DNA of 64,000 bases from JAFDCJ01 sp964527835. Lineage in GTDB: Bacteria; Desulfobacterota; Desulfobacteria; Desulfobacterales; JAFDCJ01. How positions within the stretch are numbered: position 1 is the first letter of the stretch; the number at the start of each line of letters is the position of its first letter. A model generated the notes under the pieces. The model was not told the DNA's origin and did not search any database. It saw only the letters and a program-made list of their open reading frames with translations. This document shows, one piece after another, positions 34,598-43,170 of this stretch. The stretch lies in the NCBI GenBank assembly GCA_964527835.1, contig CAZGNV010000007.1:33289-97288 (forward strand), read 5' to 3'. The position numbers and the translations under genes are program-made.

Positions 34598-34627
34598 AGC
34601 CCCGGAATAAATCCGGGGCTTTTTTTA
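34598..34627 (+). terminator. Perfect terminator between promoter and helicase gene
   Basis: Nine-pair stem AGCCCCGGA/TCCGGGGCT with loop ATAAA, then seven T. Together with the promoter it defines a leader or small RNA of about 68 bases. Confidence 0.85.
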
Positions 34628-34653
34628 TTGGGACACAGAAAGAAGGTATTCTA

Positions 34654-35889
34654 TTGGATTTTGAGACATTTAATTTTCATCCCTGCGTTACTGCAGGCGT
34701 CGCGGCGGCGGGATATGAAATCCCCACCGAGATTCAAAACAGGGCGATTCCCAAAGTGTTAAAAGGCCGTGATGTAATGGGTTTGGCCCAGACGGGCACC
34801 GGTAAGACAGCCGCATTTGTGCTGCCGATAATCAATCGACTGGTGAGACGAGGTAAATACGGAAGCGTTCGTGCCCTGGTAATCGCTCCCACCCGTGAAC
34901 TGACCGAACAGATCCATCAGGCGGTCGAATCCCTGGGGCGCAAAACGAAACTTAAAAGCGTTGCTGTTTACGGTGGCGTGGGAATTCAGCCGCAGATTCA
35001 AAAATTAAAGTGCGCCGATATTGTCGTTGCCTGCCCCGGCCGGCTGCTTGATCATATCAGCCGTTCGAGCATCGACCTTGGCCAGCTGGAAGCACTGGTT
35101 CTTGATGAGGCCGATCAGATGTTTGACATGGGTTTTATGCCCGATATCCGGCGAATTATAAAACATCTCCCAAGCAAGCGCCAGACGCTGGTCTTCTCAG
35201 CTACCATGCCTGCTGAAATTCGGCGCCTGGCAGGGGAGGTTCTGCAGGATCCGGCCACCGTCCAGGTGGGAATGACTGCCCCGGCGGATACGGTCAGCCA
35301 CGCACTGTACCCGGTGCCGCAGCATTTGAAAACGGCATTGCTGTTAAAACTGCTGGGAGACACCAAGCCCCGATCAGTGCTGGTCTTTACCCGGACTAAA
35401 CATCGCGCCCGGAGCCTGGGCAAAAAACTTGCTGCCGCAGGATACCGATCGGCTTCACTGCAAGGCAATCTTTCCCAGTCACGCCGGCAGGCCGCGATGG
35501 ACGGTTTTCGCGACGGGACTTTCCAGATCCTGGTGGCCACCGATATCGCCGCCCGCGGCATTGATGTTACCCGGATTTCGCATGTTATCAACTACGATAT
35601 CCCCTCAACCCCCGAGGCATACATTCACCGCATCGGACGCACCGGCCGGGCCACCCGCAGCGGCAAAGCTTTTACCCTCGTTACCGGAGAAGACCGGGAA
35701 ATGGTGCACGCCATCAATCGAATTGTCGGATCTGAAATCGAGCAGCGCACGCTTTCAACATTTGATTACCGATCACCGGCGTCCAGGCGTGAAAACCATC
35801 CAAAATGGAGCAAAAAACCGCAACGGAAAATATCCGGAGCGAAAAACAAACACGGTAAAACGAAGACACCTTCGAAGTTTTTTGTTTAG
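34654..35889 (+). CDS. DEAD-box RNA helicase (RhlE/CsdA-like)
   Basis: 411 residues. All helicase motifs are present: Q motif region (AAGYEIPTEIQNRAIPKVLK), Walker A AQTGTGKTAA, PTRELTEQI, DEAD box VLDEADQMFDMGF, SAT (VFSATMP), ATDIAARGIDV and YIHRIGRTGRA. A short basic tail (RKISGAKNKHGKTKT) should bind RNA. It unwinds RNA in ribosome assembly or decay, often in the cold. The start is TTG, with AGAAGG seven bases upstream; no ATG fits the family start. The terminator 28 bases upstream suggests expression by read-through or attenuation. Confidence 0.95.
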   Translation: MDFETFNFHPCVTAGVAAAGYEIPTEIQNRAIPKVLKGRDVMGLAQTGTGKTAAFVLPIINRLVRRGKYGSVRALVIAPTRELTEQIHQAVESLGRKTKLKSVAVYGGVGIQPQIQKLKCADIVVACPGRLLDHISRSSIDLGQLEALVLDEADQMFDMGFMPDIRRIIKHLPSKRQTLVFSATMPAEIRRLAGEVLQDPATVQVGMTAPADTVSHALYPVPQHLKTALLLKLLGDTKPRSVLVFTRTKHRARSLGKKLAAAGYRSASLQGNLSQSRRQAAMDGFRDGTFQILVATDIAARGIDVTRISHVINYDIPSTPEAYIHRIGRTGRATRSGKAFTLVTGEDREMVHAINRIVGSEIEQRTLSTFDYRSPASRRENHPKWSKKPQRKISGAKNKHGKTKTPSKFFV

Positions 35890-35938
35890 GCATACCCCTG
35901 CCGGATATAGAGCAAATGCGGGTGATATGACGATTTGC

Positions 35939-37243
35939 TTAGGGTAATGCCACCGCGCGGGAATATTTCTGGTGGGCCAAGCGGTGCCGGGGGAAAAATC
36001 TGGAAATTAGAGAGGAAAAATGATCGTGTAGACAGGCAAAGGAATAATATTCTCTGGCGAGCCGGTAATTTTTAGCCACCATTTTTTCGCGGCGGTATTT
36101 GTCATCAATGATCCTTTTCACTTTTGCTGCCACCTTGCCGGTCAGGGCACCGTCCATCCTGACCACTTCAAACCCCCTGGGTTCGATGTCCTCTTTAAAA
36201 ACCTGATAGCGGTTGATCAGCAAAGGCTTTTTAAAGTACAGGGCCTCTAAAAAGGCATTGCCGAACCCCTCGTACAGGCTGGGATAGGTGACAAAATCGG
36301 CTGCCTGGTAGACCTCCCACAAGGAAAACCGGTCGGTCCGGTGATCGCAGGGGGCGTACGGGTCCTGCACGATGTTGTGAATAAAACGAATCCGGACCCC
36401 GGCTTTTTGGGCTAAGGCTTTGACTCTGTGAGCGTATTGGAAGCCCTCATCACCGGCTGCATGGGATACGACCAGTTTGTATCGCGAGTGATTGAGTTCC
36501 TTGACCAGCTTGATGGCAAATTCAATTCCTTTTCTTGCAACGATCCGGGTGGGCTGCAGGAACATGACATCATCGGGTTTCAATCCGATGGAATGCCTCA
36601 AGGCCCTGATGCGGTCCTGATCGACAACGGGCGGGTTGTCAAAATCCAGCGCATTGGGGATCAGCGTGGAGGCGATGCCTGTGCGCCGGGCCAGATCTTT
36701 TTGGGCCCTGGAATTGATGACCACATGCTCGATATTGGGCAGCCGGGGTGGAAAAGCCCGGTGGATATAAATTTTACTGCCGTTTAAAGGAAGATAACGT
36801 TCCCTTTCCCAGTAAAAGTCATGATGGTGGGCGATGGTCGGCAGGCCTGTTTCTCTGATCACATCGGACAACGCCAGCCCCAACGGGACATGCATGGGAA
36901 TCGAGAGGGCATTTTCAGCCACCAGCAGATCAATGCGGTACATGTGGATGAACAGTTTCAACCACGCCGAGAGGGTGGATTTGTAATTGCAGATAATCCG
37001 GGCCAGCTGTGAAGATTTTTTAGGGGCATTGAACAGCTGGCTGCTGACCCACTGGTTTTGAGCATCTTTAAAATCGGCCTGGGGGACCTGCAAGCTGATA
37101 TGATCCCTTTTGGCAAGATCGCCGGCAAACCAGAAACAGGCATGCCCCTGTTCTTCCAGGACCCTGGCCCATTTGGAAGCTTCCAGGGAAACACCGTCGA
37201 TTCCGGCAAAGCGCGTGGAAACAAATCCAATGTTCAGTCCCAT
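35939..37243 (-). CDS. Glycosyltransferase family 4 protein
   Basis: 434 residues, GT-B fold. N-terminal acceptor domain opens MGLNIGFVSTRFAGIDGVSL. The C-terminal donor domain has FLQPTRIVARKGIEFAIKLV and the nucleotide-sugar site YQAADFVTYPSLYEGFGNAF with the usual EGFG Glu. It transfers a sugar from an activated donor, retaining configuration; acceptor unknown. It has no glycan-cluster neighbours, so a compatible-solute or glycolipid role is as likely as polysaccharide synthesis. GGAGGGAAATTG precedes the ATG. Confidence 0.9.
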   Translation of the reverse strand: MGLNIGFVSTRFAGIDGVSLEASKWARVLEEQGHACFWFAGDLAKRDHISLQVPQADFKDAQNQWVSSQLFNAPKKSSQLARIICNYKSTLSAWLKLFIHMYRIDLLVAENALSIPMHVPLGLALSDVIRETGLPTIAHHHDFYWERERYLPLNGSKIYIHRAFPPRLPNIEHVVINSRAQKDLARRTGIASTLIPNALDFDNPPVVDQDRIRALRHSIGLKPDDVMFLQPTRIVARKGIEFAIKLVKELNHSRYKLVVSHAAGDEGFQYAHRVKALAQKAGVRIRFIHNIVQDPYAPCDHRTDRFSLWEVYQAADFVTYPSLYEGFGNAFLEALYFKKPLLINRYQVFKEDIEPRGFEVVRMDGALTGKVAAKVKRIIDDKYRREKMVAKNYRLAREYYSFACLHDHFSSLISRFFPRHRLAHQKYSRAVALP

Positions 37244-37604
37244 CAATTTCCCTCCATCCGGACGGTTAATCAGCAGGGTTGCGGCCTTTCGGCAAGCTTG
37301 AAATGGGTGACTGCAAAAACTGTGCACATAGGTGCTAAAATATGTTTTATACTATATTTGCAGATGGTTATGCCAGGATATGGATAAGGGGATGTTTTGA
37401 TTTTGTGAAAACAATTTCACAACAGCAGGCAGTGACTTTCTCAAATAGGAAATAAGTTGCTCAAATCAAATAGAACGAATAGCAAGGGCAGGCGCAGGCC
37501 ATTGTTGAAAAAAACCGACCCCGCAGAGAGCTGCGGGGTCGGTTGAAACTGGCTGATATTAAAGAGGATATTTTAAGATGCTTTCGGGGACAGCGATGGC
37601 ATCG
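37244..37604. other. 361-base region between GT4 and FmdB genes
   Basis: Holds the FmdB terminator (37513-37544) and the presumed GT4 promoter. An AT-rich stretch near 37340-37360 reads TATAGTATAAA on the minus strand. No gene supported. Confidence 0.45.
37513..37544 (-). terminator. Strong terminator of the FmdB-type gene
   Basis: Fourteen-pair perfect stem starting AACCGACCCCGCAG around loop AGAG, followed by a run of T on the minus strand. Confidence 0.85.
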
Positions 37605-37823
37605 CTATTCTTTGTTTTTTTGATCGGATTTTTTGCTGCCTGTTGATCCTTTAGAGGAATATCCGTCTGCATACCACCCGCCGCCTTTGAGTTCAAACGT
37701 GCAGGCCGACATAATTTTTTTAGCTTTTTTCTTGCACTTAGCGCACTTGATGTGGGTCGTTCCCATGGGAACCAGATCCTCGGTAACATGTCCCTGGGGG
37801 CATTCAAATTCATAGACCGGCAT
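37605..37823 (-). CDS. FmdB-type zinc-ribbon protein
   Basis: 72 residues. The zinc ribbon is MPVYEFECPQGHVTEDLVPM with a CPQGH knuckle and a second CAKC knuckle, then a basic segment and a GGGWYADGYSSK tail typical of the FmdB regulatory-protein family. It is a small cytoplasmic protein, named for putative formamidase regulation, but its true function is unclear. AGGAGGAAAG precedes the ATG and a strong terminator follows, so it is its own transcript. Confidence 0.9.
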   Translation of the reverse strand: MPVYEFECPQGHVTEDLVPMGTTHIKCAKCKKKAKKIMSACTFELKGGGWYADGYSSKGSTGSKKSDQKNKE

Positions 37824-38053
37824 GCTGCTTTCCTCCTGGATTATTTAATGACGCTGCGATGTTTACCATCAGCTGACCCTTTTTCCGGTGCTATAATATT
37901 CATTTTTTCAAATTTGTCAAGCCGTCCGGTCGAAACTTTTTGGGTCCTGCCAAACCGTATCCCCTGGCGAGTTGCCGCCATATTTTCTTGACAAATCCAC
38001 AGCTGTGCAACAGTATTAAACCGGAATGAACCGATACCCTTTAAGGCATTAAA

Positions 38054-38488
38054 ATGGTTTGCGACGGGACCCCCGCTGACTGGCTTTTGCGCACTCCCGC
38101 CCACCGTCCGGGCGACGGGACCGACACAACCATTGTCGAAAAAGAACACGAAGCGCAAAGCCCTGCGGAGGAGGCATACATCCTGTGCCGCCAGTGCCGC
38201 CAGGCCATTACCCGGCCGGCGGAGCGCATCGACGTGCAGGGCGCCCACCGGCACACCTTTGCCAACCCCCATGGGCTGGTCTTTGAGATCGGCTGTTTTA
38301 AAAATGCCGTGGGCTGTGGGTATGCCGGTGCAGCCACCGATGAGTTTACCTGGTTTGCGGGGTATCGCTGGCGGGTTTGTTTTTGCGCCACGTGCCTGAC
38401 CCACCTGGGGTGGATATTCAGCTCCCCGGGGGGCAGTGCATTTCACGGGCTGATATTGGACCGGCTCATTGAACCGGCTCCCAGCTGA
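38054..38488 (+). CDS. CULT-domain (cereblon-like ligand-binding) protein
   Basis: 144 residues with a single CULT domain. Zinc knuckles: ILCRQCRQAI and CFCATCLTHLGW. Ligand pocket: FANPHG (the conserved Asn) and the three-Trp cage in TWFAGYRW plus HLGWIF. In eukaryotes this fold is the thalidomide-binding part of cereblon, which recognises cyclic imides and C-terminal cyclic-imide degrons. Bacterial stand-alone members bind the same ligands but have no known role. AAGG lies seven bases before the ATG. A coiled-coil protein gene follows after 35 bases and may be its partner. Confidence 0.85.
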   Translation: MVCDGTPADWLLRTPAHRPGDGTDTTIVEKEHEAQSPAEEAYILCRQCRQAITRPAERIDVQGAHRHTFANPHGLVFEIGCFKNAVGCGYAGAATDEFTWFAGYRWRVCFCATCLTHLGWIFSSPGGSAFHGLILDRLIEPAPS

Positions 38489-38523
38489 TGTTCACCGATG
38501 CATGATGTAAAGGTTGAGGGCGT

Positions 38524-39054
38524 ATGGCAGAAATAAAAAGTACGCTGGATCTGGTCCTGGAAAAGACCCGGGACATGACGCTCAGTTCAGCTGAAAAGCA
38601 ACAACAGCAACGCGAAGAAATTGAAACCCGGATCAAGGGCCTGCTGCAGAAATATATCGATGGGGGCCTGAGCCGGGAGCAGTTGAAAGATGATTATGGC
38701 GTCCTGAAAGACAAAGACGGCCGCACCGCCGCCCGGGCGCTTGCAAATGAGGTCGTCGGCCGGCTGGAGCTGCAGCAGGACAATGCCGGCCTGCTGGAAG
38801 TGCTGGAACTGCTCGAGGGCTGGGATGCAGCACCTATTGCCGAGAGGGCTGCTGAATTGCGTGCAAAATACCTTGAAGCCGCCCGGCAGCGCTCCGAGCA
38901 GCTCAAAGAAGCCCTGGCCCGCAAACATTTTATCACCGGCCCGGCCGTGAAGGCCAACCTGGCCGCCGATGCGCAGTGGCAGAGTGAACAGCAGGAGCTG
39001 CTGGCCGAATTTCAGCGCCGCCTGCTGGATGCTGCTGACCAGCTTCAAATGTAG
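38524..39054 (+). CDS. Unknown coiled-coil protein (176 residues)
   Basis: Soluble, charged and helical throughout, with Gln/Glu-rich coiled-coil stretches (SSAEKQQQQREEIETRIKGL and AARQRSEQLKEALARKHFIT). No family recognised and no membrane segment. GAGGGCG precedes the ATG. It is probably cotranscribed with the CULT gene. Its last 10 bases overlap the end of the convergent MBL gene. Confidence 0.7.
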   Translation: MAEIKSTLDLVLEKTRDMTLSSAEKQQQQREEIETRIKGLLQKYIDGGLSREQLKDDYGVLKDKDGRTAARALANEVVGRLELQQDNAGLLEVLELLEGWDAAPIAERAAELRAKYLEAARQRSEQLKEALARKHFITGPAVKANLAADAQWQSEQQELLAEFQRRLLDAADQLQM

Positions 39055-39710
39055 GCAAAATAAAACTGCTCGATTTCCTCAAAGTTTTTTTGCACCGGCT
39101 CGGTTCCCGCGATGATCTCCCCATGGCCCGGCAGGACCCACTGCACATCGAGCTGCGCCAGCCGTTTGATGCTTTGCTTGAGCTGGTCGCCGTCACCGCC
39201 GGGCAGGTCCGTGCGGCCAAGCCCCTCCTTGAAGACCACATCGCCGGTAAACAGTGCTTTTTGAGCCGGCCAGTACAGGCAGATGGAACCCGGGGAATGC
39301 CCCGGAGTGTGGAAAACTTCCAGCTTGAGGTCATCGAGGGAGACTTCTCCCGGCTGCAGGAAAAAATCAGGCTGCAATGCGTCCATGTCGATGCCTAAAG
39401 CTGCTCCCATCTGTTTGCCGATGCCCTGGACCCATTGCCATTCAATTTCATTTAAGGCGAACAGGGCGGGGGTGTCTTTAAACAGCTGCACGGCCTCGAT
39501 GTGGTCCGGATGGGCGTGGGTGCAAATGACCAGGTCGATATCGGCGGTGGTCAGCCCCAGCTGCCGCAGGCCCAGCTCAACGTGATCGAACAGGGCGCGG
39601 TGGCCCGGATCGATCAACACCCGGCTCGGACCGTCAATCAGATAGGTGTTGCAGTTGTTGGTGGTCATGGACTGCCACAGGAAACCATGCAGGTTGTTGA
39701 ATATTTTCAC
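39045..39710 (-). CDS. Metallo-beta-lactamase-fold hydrolase (glyoxalase II-like)
   Basis: 221 residues. Two-metal site: THAHPDHIEAV (HxHxDH), HTPGHSPGSICLY, LFTGDVVFKEGLGRTDLPGG and VLPGHGEIIAG supply the His and Asp ligands. The layout is that of the glyoxalase II/YcbL-like branch, which cleaves thioesters or similar bonds, but the C-terminal glutathione-binding domain is absent. It is cytoplasmic. The start ATG follows an AGGAGCGCC stretch. Convergent with the coiled-coil gene. Confidence 0.88.
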   Translation of the reverse strand: MKIFNNLHGFLWQSMTTNNCNTYLIDGPSRVLIDPGHRALFDHVELGLRQLGLTTADIDLVICTHAHPDHIEAVQLFKDTPALFALNEIEWQWVQGIGKQMGAALGIDMDALQPDFFLQPGEVSLDDLKLEVFHTPGHSPGSICLYWPAQKALFTGDVVFKEGLGRTDLPGGDGDQLKQSIKRLAQLDVQWVLPGHGEIIAGTEPVQKNFEEIEQFYFAYI

Positions 39711-39819
39711 GATGGCGCTCCTTGGATTGCTGTTGTCAGCGTTGCAATCATTTAAAGGTAATAGTGAATAATAAAACCGCCGGGAAACTTGTCAACCTCC
39801 AGCGGGGCGGTGGACACGG

Positions 39820-39851
39820 GCGGGGCTTCGATGAGGCCCCGCTTTTTTTTT
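39820..39851 (+). terminator. Terminator insulating the hmc regulatory region
   Basis: Seven-pair stem GCGGGGC/GCCCCGC with a nine-base loop and nine T, 12 bases before the next promoter element. It would stop plus-strand read-through entering the Rrf2-hmc unit. Confidence 0.75.
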
Positions 39852-39863
39852 AAAAAAAAATGT

Positions 39864-39892
39864 TTGACATCGATTTCTTTCTCGATTAAAAA
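39864..39892 (+). promoter_or_regulatory. Probable promoter of the Rrf2-hmc operon
   Basis: TTGACA, 17 bases, then TAAAAA. The -35 is perfect and the -10 weak, which suits a regulated promoter. Confidence 0.55.
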
Positions 39893-39907
39893 GGTCGACA
39901 AGTATTC

Positions 39908-39922
39908 CGACTAAATTAGTCG
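39908..39922 (+). promoter_or_regulatory. Palindromic operator candidate for the Rrf2 regulator
   Basis: CGACTAAATTAGTCG, perfect seven-base arms around one A, placed about 10 bases after the predicted transcription start. Its form is like Rrf2/IscR-family sites. A looser TCGA-N9-TCGA pair lies just upstream (39882-39898). Confidence 0.65.
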
Positions 39923-39959
39923 AGATATGGCTCGACCAAACAATTCAGGACAGGCGGCC

Positions 39960-40397
39960 ATGCCGATCACCCCCAAAAAAAACCAGTATGCCTTGCGGGC
40001 CATTTTCGAACTGGCCAAGCACCGGGGCAAGGGACCCCGAAAAATTTCCGAGATTGCCGCCGCCCAGGCCATCCCGGTACGGTTTCTGGAAGTCATCCTC
40101 AGCCAGTTGAAGGGCAGCGGCCTAGTTGAATCCAAGCGCGGTTTTTATGGGGGCTACCACCTGACCCGTCCGCCGAACCAGATCAGCGTGGGCGAGGTGC
40201 TGCGGTTCATGGACAAGCCCCCGGACCCCAGTTATTGCAAGGCCTGTGTGTCGCGGACCAGTTGTCCCTTCAGCGGTCACTGCGCCTTTGCCGCCATGTG
40301 GAACAAAGTCGATGAAGCGATTTTCAAAGTTTATGACGAGACGACCATTGAGGATTTGCTCAACAGTGAAAAACGGATTCATGAAGGCAAGATTTGA
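39960..40397 (+). CDS. rrf2: Rrf2-family transcription regulator of the hmc operon
   Basis: 145 residues. Winged helix (ALRAIFELAKHRGKGPRKIS, then LSQLKGSGLVESKRGFYGGY) followed by a Cys-rich dimer segment CKACVSRTSCPFSGHC, which can hold an iron-sulfur cluster. The start gives MPITPKKNQYALRA, as in relatives; the ATG 33 bases upstream lies right on the palindrome and lacks a ribosome site. It stands 42 bases before hmcA on the same strand. In Desulfovibrio the rrf2 gene ends the hmc operon and lowers its expression, so here it has moved to the front, with a likely self-controlled operator. Confidence 0.9.
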   Translation: MPITPKKNQYALRAIFELAKHRGKGPRKISEIAAAQAIPVRFLEVILSQLKGSGLVESKRGFYGGYHLTRPPNQISVGEVLRFMDKPPDPSYCKACVSRTSCPFSGHCAFAAMWNKVDEAIFKVYDETTIEDLLNSEKRIHEGKI

Positions 40398-40439
40398 TCC
40401 AGTCATTTTAATCTTTGAAACCAGGTAAGGATGTTAAAC

Positions 40440-42035
40440 ATGCACAGACAATGCTGGAGCGGTATTCTGGTTGTCGTCCTTGCGGCCCTGTTGATGCTGA
40501 GCAGCTCCGCGGTGTTCGGGGTGAAAAAACCACCCCAGGGGCCGGTCCCGGTCCGGGCGGACATCATCCGCATCGATTCCATGAACATTTTCGGCAAACT
40601 GGAAAAGCCCGCCGTCACATTTTTGCACCAGCAGCACACCGATGCCCTGGAAAAGAAAAACAAGGATTGCTCGGCCTGTCACCTGTCCTTCAAGGACCCG
40701 CTGCTCGGCATCGAACGCATGTCAATTCAATTCATGCGCCTCGAAAATACCAGCCGGCAGGCGGTGATGGACATCTACCACGCCAACTGCATCGACTGCC
40801 ACAAACAGACGAAAGCCGCCGGCGAAAAGAGCGGCCCGTTGGAATGCGGGCTGTGCCATTTCGACAATGCCTCCGTGGTTTCCAACTGGAAAGCCATCGG
40901 CATGGACAAATCGCTGCATTATCTTCATTCCAAGGCCCAGGACAATAAATGCGAAAAGTGCCACCACGAATATGACCAGGCGACGAAAAAGCTTTTTTAC
41001 GCCAAGGGCAAGGAGGGCACCTGCCGCTATTGTCATCAACAAACCGTCGAGGAGAAGGTCATCGCTTTCAGACAGGCGGCGCATATCGCCTGCATCGATT
41101 GCCATCGCAAGACCCTGGCCAAAAACGAGAACGCCGGCCCCGAAAATTGTGCCGGCTGCCATGATCCAGCCGAACAGAAACTGATCAAAAAGGTGCAAAA
41201 TGTCCCCCGCCTGAAAAGGGGGCAGCCTGATATCGTGCTTATCAAAAATACAGATCCTGACAAGCCTCTGCCCAAACAGCTGCCCCGGATGAAGCAGGTG
41301 GCTTTCAACCACAAGGCCCACGAGGCCTCCAATGACACCTGCCGCGCGTGCCACCACGCCGCCTTAAACAGCTGCGTTGCGTGTCACAGCATGCAGGGCG
41401 AAGAAAAGGGCAAATTCGTCACCCTGGAACAGTCCATGCATCGACCGGCTGTTCAACAAAGCTGTCTGGGGTGCCACGGACTGAAGCAAAGCGAGCCGGC
41501 CTGCGCCGGCTGCCACAGCCTCGTCGCAGCCGCGCGTCGCGACAACCCGGCTGCCTGTGTCGCCTGCCACGCGGCGCCACCGGCACCAAATCCCGGCCAG
41601 CGGTCGGCCGAGGAGGACCAAATGCTGGCTGCAACGCTGCTCAGCTCGCGCGCGGTGAGCATCCAAACCTATGCGGTGGAGGATATTCCGCAAACCGTAA
41701 CGATCAAAACGCTGCAAAACGAATATGAGCCGGTAAAGCTGCCCCACCGCAAAATTGTTCAAACCCTGGTCAACAATGTCAAAGACAACAAACTGGCAGG
41801 CTATTTTCATGACCGCAAGGGATGGGTTTGCAGCAGTTGTCACCACAACAGCCCGCCGGCGGACAAACCACCGGCCTGTGAGAGCTGCCATGCGAGACGT
41901 TTTGATGCCAAAGAGCTGTTTAAGCCGGAACTCAAAGCCGCCTATCACGTCAACTGCACCCGGTGTCATGAAGCCATGGGGATTAAAAAGCCGGTTTCAA
42001 CCGATTGCACCGCTTGTCACCGGAAAAAAACATGA
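40440..42035 (+). CDS. hmcA: HmcA, 16-haem high-molecular-weight cytochrome c
   Basis: 531 residues with signal peptide (SGILVVVLAALLMLSSSAVF). Sixteen CxxCH haem sites are present, from CSACH and CIDCH near the start to CTRCH and CTACH at the end, the count known for Desulfovibrio HmcA. It works in the periplasm, taking electrons from hydrogenase or formate-dehydrogenase cytochromes c3 and passing them to the membrane part of Hmc. The ATG at 40440 is favoured by the AGGTAAGG spacing over one nine bases earlier. It is the first structural gene of the operon. Confidence 0.95.
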   Translation: MHRQCWSGILVVVLAALLMLSSSAVFGVKKPPQGPVPVRADIIRIDSMNIFGKLEKPAVTFLHQQHTDALEKKNKDCSACHLSFKDPLLGIERMSIQFMRLENTSRQAVMDIYHANCIDCHKQTKAAGEKSGPLECGLCHFDNASVVSNWKAIGMDKSLHYLHSKAQDNKCEKCHHEYDQATKKLFYAKGKEGTCRYCHQQTVEEKVIAFRQAAHIACIDCHRKTLAKNENAGPENCAGCHDPAEQKLIKKVQNVPRLKRGQPDIVLIKNTDPDKPLPKQLPRMKQVAFNHKAHEASNDTCRACHHAALNSCVACHSMQGEEKGKFVTLEQSMHRPAVQQSCLGCHGLKQSEPACAGCHSLVAAARRDNPAACVACHAAPPAPNPGQRSAEEDQMLAATLLSSRAVSIQTYAVEDIPQTVTIKTLQNEYEPVKLPHRKIVQTLVNNVKDNKLAGYFHDRKGWVCSSCHHNSPPADKPPACESCHARRFDAKELFKPELKAAYHVNCTRCHEAMGIKKPVSTDCTACHRKKT

Positions 42036-42066
42036 ACCGCAACATTGCTTAAGCAGGGGTAGGTCT

Positions 42067-43170
42067 ATGTCTATTTCGCGTCGAAAATTTCTTGGCTGGC
42101 TGGGCGCTGCCGGTATGGGCACCGCATTGGGAAAAAAGGCAACCGCCGCCACCAACAAGCACTTCAAGGGTTATGCGAACAGCCATGGGGTGCTGTATGA
42201 CAACACCCGCTGTATCGGCTGCCGCAAGTGCGAGCTGGCGTGCAATCAGGTCAACGAGCTGCCGCCGCCGCAGCGTCCGTTCAGCGACCTGGAGGTGATG
42301 GACACCCCGCGCCGGACCACGGCTAAAGCCTATACCGTCGTCAACCGCTATGACGGCATTGCCGGCGCCAAAGGGCCCCAGTACCGTAAAATTCAGTGCA
42401 ACCACTGCCTGGAGCCTGCCTGTGCGTCGGTTTGCTTTGTCCGGGCGTTTACCAAGACGCCGCAAGGGGCTGTGGTTTACGACGCTTCGGTCTGTGTGGG
42501 CTGCCGCTATTGCATGATTGCCTGTCCGTTCAACATCCCCGCCTATGAATATGACAATGCCTTTTCGCCGCGGGTGATGAAATGCACCCTGTGCTATCCG
42601 CGCCTTGTCAAGGGGCTGCTGCCCGGTTGTGTGCAAATCTGTCCCACCGGCGCGCTGATTTACGGCCGGCGGCAGGATTTGCTGAACATCGCCCGCGAGC
42701 GCATCCGGCGCTTTCCCGGCCAGTACGTGGAGCATATCTACGGTGAAACGGAAATGGGCGGCACCAGCTGGCTGTACCTGTCCGCTGTGGCGTTTAACAA
42801 AATCGGCATGCGCGAGGATCTCGGCGTCACCCCGGCGCCGCAGCTTACCGCCGGGGCGCTGAGTGCCGTGCCCGTCGTCGTCGGCCTGTGGCCGGTGCTG
42901 CTGGGCGGCATTTATGCCATCAACCAGCGCAAGGAAAAAATTGCCCGCCAGGAAAAAGCGCAGGCCGTTGACAGCGCGCTGGAAAAAGCCCGGGCCGAAG
43001 CCGCTGAAAAGCTTGCCGAGGCCGTTAAAAAGGCGGAGGCCGAAAAAACAGCCGCCATCGAAAAGGCGGTCAGCAAGGCCCTGGAAAAGGCAGCCCAAAA
43101 ATCCGCAGCGGATGCCGGCGACCCAGCACCCGAGGATGCCGCCAAGAAGTCAAGCGAGGAGGATTCCTGA
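42067..43170 (+). CDS. hmcB: HmcB, periplasmic four-cluster iron-sulfur protein
   Basis: 367 residues. Twin-arginine signal SRRKFLGWLGAAGMG sends the folded protein to the periplasmic face. Sixteen Cys in four groups (CIGCRKCELACN, CNHCLEPACASVC, CVGCRYCMIACPFN, CTLCYPRLVKGLLPGCVQIC) can hold four [4Fe-4S] clusters. A membrane helix (SAVPVVVGLWPVLLGGIYAI) anchors it, followed by a Lys/Glu/Ala-rich coiled tail (AEAAEKLAEAVKKAEAEKTA). It relays electrons between HmcA and the membrane subunits. Its stop overlaps the hmcC start (TGATG). Confidence 0.95.
   Translation: MSISRRKFLGWLGAAGMGTALGKKATAATNKHFKGYANSHGVLYDNTRCIGCRKCELACNQVNELPPPQRPFSDLEVMDTPRRTTAKAYTVVNRYDGIAGAKGPQYRKIQCNHCLEPACASVCFVRAFTKTPQGAVVYDASVCVGCRYCMIACPFNIPAYEYDNAFSPRVMKCTLCYPRLVKGLLPGCVQICPTGALIYGRRQDLLNIARERIRRFPGQYVEHIYGETEMGGTSWLYLSAVAFNKIGMREDLGVTPAPQLTAGALSAVPVVVGLWPVLLGGIYAINQRKEKIARQEKAQAVDSALEKARAEAAEKLAEAVKKAEAEKTAAIEKAVSKALEKAAQKSAADAGDPAPEDAAKKSSEEDS

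Noticed and set aside
37360..37380. Sigma54-like TGGCAT...CTGC upstream of the GT4 gene
   Set aside because: The spacing between the GG and GC pairs is one base too long for a sigma54 promoter.
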